Position numbers and translations under genes: made by a program. The notes below the pieces were generated by a model. It made no database searches. It was not told where the DNA came from and saw nothing but the letters and a program-made list of their open reading frames with translations. Of a stretch of DNA of 64,000 nt, positions 12,120 through 24,400 are shown one piece after another; position 1 is the first letter of the stretch, and each line of letters starts with the position of its first letter. The DNA comes from Anisakis pegreffii (taxonomy: Eukaryota > Nematoda > Chromadorea > Rhabditida > Anisakidae): positions 124,001 to 188,000 of the forward strand of contig JAPYMA010000149.1 of NCBI GenBank assembly GCA_035041965.1, read 5' to 3'.

Positions 12120-15100
12120 ACTGCTGATGCGTGAAAATGTGGCTTACATGCTTGAAGACATCATTCCTCCATTCCAAAAACAAAATCTCTTCTATATCTT
12201 ATTCGCAAATTTCACAAAAAAAAAGAACAAGCAAAAACAAACTCTTCGAATTAGAAATATCGGAAATAATTCTATTTAAGCGGTAACAAATAAGCTGTAT
12301 TATAATGACGATAAATTCGAAGGAGCGTATGCGACGTTTTTTCCACATATACATCAAGAAAAAATAATACCCACTGATCCTTTCGTTTCTGTGTGCACTC
12401 ACCACGCGTATATCTCTGCAAGTGATCCGTTAGTGATGGTGTGTGCGTTATTTACAGTTGGCGATTAAGTGCGGTGATGTATGTAGCATACTTTTTGAAA
12501 TGACGTTGATTCAGTCAAATGCTTCATGAATACACAAATAAGAACTGAAAAATTTGTTCATATTTAAGTAGTTTATAAGAAATTCTCGGCAATATAAAAA
12601 ACGTGTTCGAAAGGTGTCAGCAGATCAATATAAACCCGAATGTGATTATCATAAATCTTCACTGATGCAGCGGCATAATTCACAAATGTTTTATTGCCTC
12701 AACGAATACACTTCATTCGTGCAATGCTGAAGAGCAGTTGAATAACCAAGATTATGCGCGATCTACCAGTACAGTAGAAATCCCTCCCGCATCACGTAAA
12801 CGACGTTTCCATAAATCAACTTTTTTTCGGACTATTGCCTATTCAGTAGCGAATTCAGACTACTTCTCATCTTTCTCTCCTATTCTCAGCAATTGTTCAT
12901 GATCAGCAGATCATCATTATTAGCAATGAAGGCAGAAATGGTGACATTCTTCTGATAAGTTCGTCCATTTTTTCGTTTTGAAATTACAATCGTTTTTAAT
13001 CATGGAGCGCTTTGATTTTTTATTTAAAACGCAGATTAGTTTGAAAGTTCCGAATTTTTGCATATCAACTCAATCCTTTGGAGAAAGTCAGTCCTTTGTT
13101 TTCAAAATTTCACTTATAATTAAGAAACTGTTCATTATATTTGGTAAACTGATGAATCTCTTCTTACAGTTCAGTGTTCAGTTTATTTGATTATTCACAA
13201 ATTCAGTAGGTATCTTCAATTTTAAAAACAATCTGAATGATGTTCTATTGGAATGATTTAGTTTACGACACGTAATTTTCATGCTTTTATAAGATAAAAC
13301 CGTTGTTGGAAAAATCGTTCAAGATTAACGATAAACGACAATTGTTTTCTCTGCCAAGTACACATTTGTTTGAATCATAGTGAATAGGCAGTGCGTTGGT
13401 CAGTCACCAGCCTGAACACTTATTGAACAAATTACTCTTGATTACACCTGTCAGTGCCTCTCCACTTGAGTTTATGCGCAGTATTGTTTTTGTGCTGAGT
13501 AAAGTGTGTGTCAATAATGTTTCGATAATGTCAACATTTCTTACATTGATCACGAACTGCACTCTTTTCGCATAAGTTTTCTCTGTTTGTAATTCGCTTG
13601 CATCATCGTTTTTGTGCCTGGAAAAAGCGTTGAGAACGCAATTATTTTCGAACTAAACAAAAATCATCAAAAGCATTCTCATCATCATTATCAATCCCAC
13701 CATCGTACTCTCCTAATGTCACTCACTGAAATTATCAACTCGCTAAGCAACTTAAAATGATACGAAAGAAATTGTTCTCTAACAATGAAAATCTCTCTTT
13801 CAATGAATTTTAGCTTCTTTATGATTCATGTACCGCGAATATTTTTTTTTCAGAATATGTTTTTAAATTATTCATCATCGTGCAAATTATATTTTCTCTC
13901 TTCGTGGCGTTCATTCTGGTTTTCTTTCATATTCCACTTTATGTTCAACCGAATACTTTTGCGATATGTTTTCGATTATTTGCTGATCATTTTTTTGTGG
14001 ATGAATTGCGGATTATTTTATATTGGGGTCATTAACTACACTTTGCCTTTATCTTTCTGTTTCACAAAAGTCTTATTATAATTCTGTTTATTCGCCACAG
14101 TGTCTGTCGATTCTGTGTTGCATACATACAATGATGTTCAACTGAATATTTTCTGAGTAGCTGAATTTGAATGAACTATTGTCGTTGGCCAGACGGATGG
14201 ATGGATCGATGGATTTTAGTCTTTAAGGAACTTCTACAAATACTGATCAGTCGTTAGTTGAATTCCTTGTGGTAATGATTTGTCCGATATTGTTTGATCA
14301 GAGTTGATCAGAATTTTTTGTTGTCACGCATGATTATCAGCCACGCTGTAGTTGTTTATTAGTTTAGTAAGCCATCAACAAGTTGATTTCTGCATGACAT
14401 AGCAAATTATTGGCTAATGATCTCTCTCTTAAGTGTTTGCAGCGTTTAACGCCATCGTCAGAACTGAATATGATGTACGCATAATGTTCAAAGCACAAAA
14501 TTCTGAGCGGTTCTTCATGCGCATACTCCCGAAATTTCATGCAATTGCATCGCTCACAGTCAAAGTGATGCCAAATGAACGAACTTTCAAAAAGAAAATA
14601 ATGTTTGGAATAAAATAAAAATATGTAAAATGACGCAATTTTTTAGTGCTTTCAGTGAAAAGAGGCAAATGTGAATTCGGTAAGAATTCGTTCACTAATC
14701 TAGTCTTTTATGCCAACAAGATTTTCAAACTAGTTGAAAAGATTTTTATTTCTTTTCAGAAACTTCTCACAAAAACTTTCGTTACTTTTAAATTATCGGT
14801 GGTTATTGTTCTCAAAGAATGCATTGCTCGGTAAAGACTCATTGATCAAAGCAGCATTTGCTTCATCAACGCAATTTATGACTGCAATCGTAAAGTTGGA
14901 CTTCTTCAGTACGCATCCAACTAACTTTTTGTTTTTGACGATCAACATTTTATGATTCCTCTCTGAATGCGTCAATCGAGAATGTTCTGCTTTATGATTT
15001 TATTCAATTTATTCCTTCTCCAATATTCATTGTAAACGATCGTAAAAATACGAACCCAGAAGGTGAAGGAAAAACCAAAAATTCTAATTTTATTCCACGT

Positions 15101-16160
15101 GATTGTTTCAAATTGAGGGACACCTTCGTTCAGTGTAAATCAGTAAATGACCATTACACTTCTTTCTGGCTTGAAAACATCCGAATGTGATATAACAAGT
15201 TTGCGCCAGAAATTTTGATTGAAGCAAAAGAATGGTGCCTATACGAATGTATAATAACGATACCGTCGAATATATTCCAGTATTCATAAGCACTTATTTC
15301 GATTCTGATTGTTTGTATACGTAAAGCATAAAACAATGAATAGATGCGACTGATGATATTCAATAAGGCAATGTGGGATATTGGGTAGCATACTCGCATT
15401 GAACGTATTTTACTACGTGCAAGCGGTGTTATCATTGTGAGCAACGGTACGCTTCTGTTGTGTGAGACGAGAACAATCAATGGTGCAATTATTTCTGGAT
15501 GGACGTTTTAAAGCAATACTTCACATTGGCCAACAAAATCTATTATGTTGATTTCTTGAGAAGAAGAGGTCTGCTAACTGAACACATATTCAAATTGTTG
15601 CACCTTAATACACACTCGTTGAATATTCATCTATCGAATCTGCAACCCTTTAGAGTTCAAACATTAAAGCACTTGTAGCATATATCCGAATCTTTTCTAT
15701 CGCTAAAGGCTTTTTACGACTCCGTTTACCTGAAATCTGACGTTTTTTTCGGTTTTTTGTCATGTTGACGAAATGGAAACGTTTCATTCTTACGGTATTA
15801 CCACGTAGCGGTTTTCTTCACCTTCATTTGATTCCGTTTGTACAAAATAAAAAGAGTTCACTTCATAACTTCACTTCATATCCAAAGAATATGTGACTGC
15901 TAATGCAAACGCTTCGTTGGAGGTAATTTTTTGGCCCCGGGGAACGCGATTGGAAAGCGATGTGTCGGGACGGGGAATGATGGCTGGAAAGTCAGGGAGC
16001 AGAACGGTCGATGAATAGCTTGTTAAGCTTGCTATTGAGGCTCTCAGAGTGTGATATGTAATCACTATGAAATATTAGGTCATGATCACAGTTAGTGGCA
16101 AAGATTTTGTCGTGATCTGATTTCGTTTTTTCAATAGTAATCGGTTAAAAATGAACTATT
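12120..16160. other. intergenic or intronic, no resolved gene
   Basis: Most likely intron and upstream region of the minus-strand gene ending at 11936. A minus frame at 15154-15480 (108 codons) and overlapping frames on both strands at 14734-14975 have protein-like composition, but neither has a pair of in-phase splice sites that I could confirm. A GGAT-type short repeat lies at about 14193-14213. Confidence 0.3.
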
Positions 16161-16187
16161 TTGTGTCAGCCGAAGCAATCCTTGCTA

Positions 16188-16570
16188 ATGGAAACTTTGA
16201 TTTATTGCATAGAGCCCAAGCAGACTGTTTCTTCAGAAGAGTTCTCAGTGAGACGTAGGCACAAAAGACGATCACGATTCCGTTTTCTTATCATATTACA
16301 GTCCGAGAAGCAGTCTGCCACTAGAATTGCTGATGCTCTCCGAATTAAAGTTTATACTGTAAAGGACTGGGTTAGCCGTTACGGATCAATCCATCTTGAT
16401 TGACTGTCATCGAAAAACAAGTTTTGCCTCTGTAGGTAAACTTTTGGGACGATCTGTAGATGAAGATTGAGGTCTTGCTGCTCGATTTTCTGGTCGGGAT
16501 CTCCGTGCCCAATAATTGCTCACGATGGGCTTCGCCCAAGCCGAAAAATTGTCCAACGGCACTGACCATT
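16188..16570 (+). pseudogene. decayed Tc1/mariner-like transposase fragment
   Basis: The plus frame at 16188-16403 encodes a basic segment, then LQSEKQSATRIADALRIKVY and TVKDWVSRY. This is a helix-turn-helix of the kind found at the N terminus of Tc1/mariner-type transposases (SAxxIAxxLxVxxxTVxxWVxRY). It stops at 16403. Downstream to about 16570 other frames carry Pro/Arg/Lys-rich pieces interrupted by stops, as expected for a decayed second DNA-binding region. No DDE/D catalytic part was seen. The element family assignment is by motif only. Confidence 0.45.
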
Positions 16571-18416
16571 ACGGTGATGGATTATTCGAAAATGCATTGA
16601 AATTGCCTAAGAAAATTTGTTTGCTGTTCCACAAGCGATTGAAATGAAAGTACGACCCAAACATTTCAACGTTCCTATTTCGGAAACGTGAAAATAGAAA
16701 TTGAATATTTGAGTGAAAATTCAGACTGTTATTAGATTCATAAAATTTTATTCGATTTTTCAGTTTATTTCTTGCAAAAAAATGTTTATTTTATATCTTT
16801 GAACGGTGTAAATAATCTATTTTATAAGATATGATACTGGAATTACTTTCAGTACATTCAGAAAGATGGGAGCAATCTTTTGATGAAACATTCTCTGAAT
16901 AAGTGGTATGTTTCAGTGTTTATGAACACTTGAAATCATGTTCTTAAAATGGGAATGTGAAGGATGATAGAACCTCGAATATGGTCTTTTCGATAGATAA
17001 TCAAATATCGCCAGAACTTGAAATAAGCCAACTTTTGGTAGGAATTATGTTTATGAATGTGATGTGATTGCGCTCGATAATGGCATCGAGGGAAGGTGGA
17101 AGAACTAACATCTTTATCGTGGAGTATTTACAGCTATCGTACGTGATGAGTTGTAATTGCTGACTGAATAAATAAATACAAAATAAATCATTCATATTTG
17201 CACCATCACCGGCCTTGACTATTAACGACTGCGAATGTTAAAAAGGTGGCAAAAATTGCGCTGAAAACTGAGAAAAATCAGTTTGATCTTATAAAGACAG
17301 TATTTTCTAGTCTCCTAGAGAGCAACGGACAAACTCGTGATAAAAACTGTATTTTCAAGAACTGTACTCGTTTTTGAACATATGAATATGTTTATTCATT
17401 AACTGATAAAGAGGCTTTTGCCAGTAATTTATTTATAGTAGACTAATCATGTGATATTGGTTATGAGTTCGGTTTGATATGATAAATTGATAGATCTAGA
17501 CCAGGGGTTCCCATATGAGGAATTACCCATTTTTAGGTAATTTGGGGGTATCAAGAAGGCAATAGAGAGGATCGAGAAATTAGTTCTGACGTTATGCGTA
17601 GAAAGAATATTATTGCAGCAGGGAAAGGGGGTAATGACGTCCTACCAGACCGTTGAAGGGGATAATGGAACATCCGAGCGTAGGGACCGCTGATCGAGGC
17701 TTATAAATGATACAATATACTATATAATATCTAACATAGTGAATAAAGTCATTCCTATTGACTAGTGTTCGTTGAACTGTGCAGGCATGAGAATGCATGT
17801 TATGGTTGGTTTTATCAAATATATTGAAATTCTTTAGAAGAAAAAATGAGCGAGTTTTTTGGCCACTTTTCCAGCTGCATTCTTCAATATTTGAACACAA
17901 AACAAATATTTTTGATGGAACCGGATCGCATAAGGAACTTAATGATGCGTATTTCGAATGTATTCTCAGTGCTCTTTCTGGTGTCGAATCATAGTCCATC
18001 TCGCGTGTTTAGTGATGAATACAACCATTGGCTTTCAGATGCTCAACAAAAAACTTTTTTCAGTGAAATTCAGCAATCGATTTTGAAGGTCGGAACTTAT
18101 TATTACTCATAGACGGTAATGAATACAGACCCTCAATTGCATCATCGCATCAAAAACTGATATCATCAAGCCGAGGTAACGGTTCCGTCCAGTCCCTAAT
18201 TGCTAAAACTGCACTATCCCTCCAATGCTTTACACGTCCACATCAATCGAATTCTGCATTGATTTTGCCTCACTAACCGATTATTCATATTTTGCCTATT
18301 CGAATGCTTAATGGTATGGTTGATTAACTAAAATGACGACATATAACGACGTTTTATCGGCAATAAAAGCAGAATAAAACCGAATGCAGTGGATCCAAAT
18401 TGCCTACAGGGTAGTG
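16571..18416. other. upstream region of the Ser-rich gene, possible hAT end
   Basis: No gene was recognised. CAGGGGTTCCCA at 17502-17513 matches the terminal inverted repeat type of hAT elements, but no matching opposite end was found nearby. Open frames on both strands at 17610-18112 could be remnants of that element. Confidence 0.3.
18401..18416 (+). promoter_or_regulatory. acceptor-like site 7 nt upstream of ATG
   Basis: TGCCTACAG ends at 18409, seven bases before the proposed start codon at 18417. In a nematode this fits a spliced-leader acceptor or the acceptor after a non-coding first exon. It is the main reason for choosing this start over an upstream in-frame ATG at 18384. Confidence 0.4.
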
Positions 18417-21400
18417 ATGAAAATGTATAATTTTAGTGATACGAATTTGATGAATCAACGGCGAAGTCCGTTTCCAAGCGGAAATTTTGTGGACAACAGC
18501 AGAAGTCGTGTTTCGTCGCTGAACGAAAGCAATCATCGTTCAAAGCCGTTCTCCCAGAATTCTTTTGATTCAGCACAAAAAGGTTCATTGCATATTCGCC
18601 GACTGTTTTTCAGCACCTTAATAAATTGAACTATGCGTTACTTTTTAATAAATCAAAATGTCGTCGCGCCTAAATTGTTAGCAAATCGTTCACTGATTGC
18701 AACGAATCCAAACCGAAAGCATGAATTCAGTTTGAATGCTTATTTGAGAATAATAAATGGATCATTCATCACCCACTTGTACTAGATTATGCGAATTCAT
18801 TGCTTTCATTCTAACTGCAAAAAGCTAAAAGTACTGCAAAAATAGCTTCTTTCGCTTTCGATGTGAGCCATTCGATAGTTTGGTGACAGTACTGGTGAAG
18901 CGGAACGGCTTCAGACAACGAGTTTTCCTTTAAAAATAATATTTTTTCATAAATGAAAGAAGCATTTGAAATGATTCACTGAACTTGTTGATGAACGTCT
19001 GAATTGAAGTGAGCAATACAAAAACACAACCAGTTCTATACGACACTCCTCCGGCGAGCACAGGTCAATCCCACTTCCAAAGTGTCTCCCGTGCGACACC
19101 AGTTCAAAGGCCCAGACCTGAAACCGCTATTCCATTTGTTCCTGACGAGTATAAAGAGCGTTTACGCAAGTCAAAATTAGCCAGATCTCGCACCTGTTAG
19201 TTTTTCGTTTCCCTTTCTTGAATCGCTTGCTTCATTCAAGTGAAAAACGAAATTTTCAACTCATCCAACATATTTTTGAGGTTTTGAATACTACTTCGTC
19301 TTTGAAGGAAATATTATTTGTAGTATGTGAACAACGATGATTATATTAATATTACAGTAAGTGAATCGTTTGATGAGCCAGATTTATATTCCATAGAAGA
19401 GCATCGCGACGAACTGAGCAGTGTTCCATCAACAACTCATCAATACTCAACGTTACATCCAAAATCACAAAACTATCAAAGTTTAACTTATCACTCGAAT
19501 ACTGATAAACACAGTAATACTTCTACAACTGGTTATTTTGACTCAACGGGAAACAACGCGTCAAATATTCTGAGTGAAGTTGAATCATTATTATCACTCC
19601 ATTTGCCATCCTCAACATCGTACTCGTCGTCGTTGCCGAATTCATTAAAATATCAGCAAAAAGGTGATTCATTCAATCATCAGCTATTTTTTGAATAATT
19701 ACGTGTTCGTTCAATTATTCTTGCAGCACAAACGAAATAAATTCGCTTTACATATTACTACGGTTCGATAAGCTTATGTTTGCTCATTTAAATGATCGCC
19801 TTTCAAGAAACATTTTTAAACTCGTATTTGTTATGGTCGCATTGCGTTTCATTAGTACACGCTGAACTGGAAATATTAAATACGGTTTGCGAGGTACCTT
19901 TCTGAGTTTTGTGCTATCGCAATGACTCAAAACAGTTCACGTGTGATCCATGTTAACATATGTTTTCGTCTTTAATCACTCTGCACTTCACTTTCCTAGT
20001 GGCACAGATCTCCTCTTGGTGAATTGTTGCGTGGTACTCATGATAATTGAGCTCGTGTTCTGCATCGATCTTGTTCAGTGCAAAAATTTGATGATTCAGC
20101 TTGCGTAATCTGCACTAATCAGTGGATATTTTTCTCTTTGTTGATCATAATCCTTGATCAGGATTGTGTGGGATCGTGCGTTTCCAAAGCATAAATTCAA
20201 TTAAAAAACTAACAAAATGTAAATAGACGATTCCAATGTGATTCACTCTAGCCTTTGGTATATTTCATTGGTTGCTGAAAAGTTTTGAACTTTTTCGAGG
20301 TCAAAAAAAGGATTTCGTTCGGATTGAAACGATATTTAAGGCCGTATTATTTCGTGTTCAGACAGATTCATAGAACAGGAATTGCTTGTTTCATATTAAC
20401 TGAGTTCCGAATGTGATTTTTGGCTGCGATCCTGCTTTAACGTATTCCGAAGTTTTGCAGAGCTCGTTAACCGTCTACGTCAATATAAGTGTAATAACGA
20501 TAAGGTTCTTGTAACGATTACGTCAAAGATTCATTTTAGACGAGATATAAGAAGTTGATATTTGAATTACATTAAAAACAAAAAGATACGATAAAGCATT
20601 CGTTGATTCTCCATCGGTGCTGATTGCGTCTTATTCACTATTCCAATTACGCCTGTTAATTACCAGTTCTGCTCTGATGAGGTGATGCTTGTTGGGTATA
20701 TTTGTCCTCGATGATGGAATCTAGATGCATATTCAGTAAATCAGTTGGAATTTTCTGGCTTTTGCTCTTTTGAATGCAGGGTTTCAATGCGTTCAAATCT
20801 GAATCATACAGACGGCTTCCACTACATTACACAATTCATGATTTGCTTATGGTCAAATATAAATGATATGATGGTCAAAACGGCTTCCACTTATGGTCAA
20901 ATATGAATGAACTGTATTGTATTCTATTATTCAGTATTATATTATATTATATTATATTATACTCTATTACATTTTATTTTATTTTATGAAAACTATCACT
21001 ATTATTGTGCAATATTTCATTGTACAATTATATTATATATTGATTATATTTTAACATACAATTGTATTACACAATCATTTCTTCCACACTTCGAATGTTT
21101 CAATGAAGAATTGCGTTGATACATATGCTTTTTGTTTGGAAATTCGATTGTATAATTCTTTTCTACCGAGTTTTTTTTCGGATTTTTTGTGTCAGTTTAA
21201 TGACTGTACTATCGAAGAATTGAAGAGCGATCCAAAACTGTACAATTTGCTGAACGATGAAATGGAGCACCGCATACAGTGCGCAATAACCGATGCAATT
21301 AGAGATTAACAAATTTGAAAACGAGATTCGGTGTTTAAAAAATGATGTTAAATGAGTTGATAATGTGAAGAAGTGAGAAGGAGAAGAAGAAGAGAATTGT

Positions 21401-24400
21401 GTATGCACTTGTGTGCATACTAAATATTTAATGTGATATGACTGTGAGTAGGAGTTGAGCAGTTGAACGAACTGTTGTTTCAGATGTATGAAACTATTGG
21501 GCCGCTGAATGAAGCTTATTGTGAGGATGAGTGAATAGTTGGATATAGCAGGATATGAGTTGATGAGGAGGTGATACGTCGACAAACGAACGGATCCATT
21601 GTGTACTAGAAGTAACATATATCAACAAAGCGCAGACATACACATAAGTTAACGTGCTGATGAAGGAAAGTTTAGGGAAAACGTTAGCACTAGATCCATT
21701 CATCCATCCGAACAACTGCATTCGGATGGATGGATGGATGGATAAATGGATGGATGGATCTAGTGCTAACAACCTATCGAACAACATAATAATATAGTAT
21801 CAGCAAGTTCCGCATCAACCTAGCTCACCTCAATATAACTCAACAACAATCACATCAATTTTAAAGCCAACTTTCAGATCACCCAACTGCAGCAGCGGTA
21901 ACAACACCAGCACGTACGTCATCATCTCAATTTGCATCGCAATCCTCATCCTCGAGTACATATCATCCTCAGCTCTATCCAATACCCTCACAACACCAGC
22001 AATCAGCTCAACGTCTTCAGCATCTTTACAGCCCTACCACCATTAACTGCACTACTCCTCATTCGTTTTCTTCTTCTTCGTCAAATAACGTCAGCACTAA
22101 TCAGCGATTATTGCCGACGTATTCGTGCACAATACCCAATTCTTCACATTACAATTCCTCCACTCTTCCATTCAATAAACCGCAGGTAATCCTTCTTTAG
22201 TTGTATTCATACAACTCTACTTCCATGTTGCACTGATCTGCTTATTTGAACATGATTGATTCAATCTCTGAATGGTGAATCGATTGATTCAAGCAATTAA
22301 CTCTAGCTTAAGTTGATAATACGTGATGATCATCGAATCGAAATATCTTGATTATTCCTTGCTCATGGTGCGTTTTCGATTCTTCTCTTTGCAACGAGGT
22401 GTTATTGAAGTGATGTGGAACTATGGTTGATGGTGAAGGAACATATTTTGTGATGAAGATGACAATAATAATATGAAACATATTCCTTGATGTTTCTTCG
22501 TTTGGTAACACAAACTGAAATGGAAAGCTAACATTAAAAGGCTGTTTTGTTTGTTTGTTGACAGAGGTATTTGCCATAAATGTTAGTGGAATGTTTATCG
22601 CTGGTGATGACTGCTTTGAAACGCATTATCGTTTTCGTTCATTCATGAACATTGACAGAATTCCTATTTGAATACGTATTCAACGAATTCGGTTTCACAC
22701 GGCAAAGTTTCACTGAGTTTCTATTTGAACGAGGAGCATGATATGTTGCAGAGAATGTTTCATTCCTTTCGACAGTCATTCTCCATATTTCGTAATGAGT
22801 CGAGCAGTGCTTATGCAACCATAACAGGAATCGTGATCGATTTTCAATTTAATCAATCGATTCGTGTTTTAATTGCAGTTGACAGTGAATCACTTTGTTT
22901 TCTTCTTTCTTTCCACTGAATTATTCATGAGTCTCGTTATTGTCATTGATAGTTTCACTTTGTTGTCAGTGGTACGCCTCTTAAGCAATCCACCAACTGA
23001 AGCTGCTGAATCTGTTTGTTGCACGTTTCGAACTTATTGTTAGTAACATTCTCATCTTTCTAGCACTGATTCATTTTGTTTCTTCGTGCCCTATACGTCT
23101 TCCACTGCGATTGCCAAGTCGACAACAATTTGATTGACACAAAAATGAATTATGTGAACTGATAATTTTGATATTATCGCCAAATTAAGGTCTATTGCAC
23201 CGAGCAGCGGGAAGTGGAACGCTTCACGTATCGTCCAGGCGCTGTCACTCCCAACACTACGATCACGTCGTCACCGTCAACGCAATCGCACCTCAACCAA
23301 AATAACACCAGCAAAAATTCAACGGTATCCAATAGTTGAACTAAGTATCCCGAAATCGGACAGTTCAGTTAATCAGTCTAAATCAGTCGATCATCACGAT
23401 TACCATCGATTGATCGGTGATTATTCGGACACGACCCAAACCGATTCGAACAACCGATCCAGCTATTCGAGGTATTCGTCGAATCAACCGACCGTTCCCG
23501 AGTCACCTCTGAACGTCTACTCTCACCACCACCACCATCATCATCACTCCCACCAACCCCCCGAATCAGAGCAGTCTTTTTCGCAAGCCAATCAAGAACC
23601 TATCAAGACGTCGTCCTCATCGCAATCGCATTCATCTCGTTCCAATCAAACTTCATCCAGTAATCACAGCAACCGTGTCACTATCGACTTGCTATCACCG
23701 TCATCATTAGATCGCTCGTTCTACGAACAAGCTGGTTTGAGCGGTGTTCGCGGTGGTATTGGATGTGAATCACGCATTAAAACGAGCACAAAACCACTTG
23801 ATATCTCGAGTTTGGACGCTTTGCTGGAGAGTACATTCAGTGATTTGTACGACGACGATATGTCGAAGTCGACAAAGGAATGGCACTCGTCATTCTCAAC
23901 GATGCGTGACCGATTCGGCAATCACGATCTGCTCGATGAATTCGTTAATCGTTTCGACGACTTCACTACAAATGGTTCGTTGACACTACCAAGACGTGGT
24001 GGTGGCCTTTCGAAGTCAGCCAGTCAAGGAAGTATGACGCTGGGAAGACGATCTGCTCAGTCTTCTTCATATTCAAGGTACTGACTCGTTGCAAACATTC
24101 AACATTTCAAATTTCTTGATAAATTATTTCTTTCTTCGCCCATGTGTATCTGCTGCAAAATTTTGGAAAGATCATTCCTATGCTTTTGTTCCGTTGTGAA
24201 AATAAGTATCTAAGGTGAATGAAAATTTTTGTCGTATGAATTTGAAAAGTTGATTTCAAATTTCGCCAGTGTCTTTCGGTGCTCAAAATTTTTTTGATCA
24301 GTCATTTTATCGCTTTCAGTGTTCCAGTTCGAATCTTTTCATTATTTGATTATAGAATCCGTCATCTCATTCATATCGCTTAATTGAAGTTTATTTCACA

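Noticed and set aside
17502..17513. hAT terminal repeat motif
   Set aside because: Only one end was found and there is no target duplication or transposase, so no complete element is called.
21163..21618. 151-codon minus ORF
   Set aside because: It has Ser/His/Phe-rich chance composition, lies antisense in an intron of the Ser-rich gene and has no splice sites.
23524..23547. Run of eight His codons resembling an affinity tag
   Set aside because: It lies mid-exon in a natural Ser/His-rich protein and mixes CAC and CAT codons, so it is a low-complexity tract, not a vector tag.
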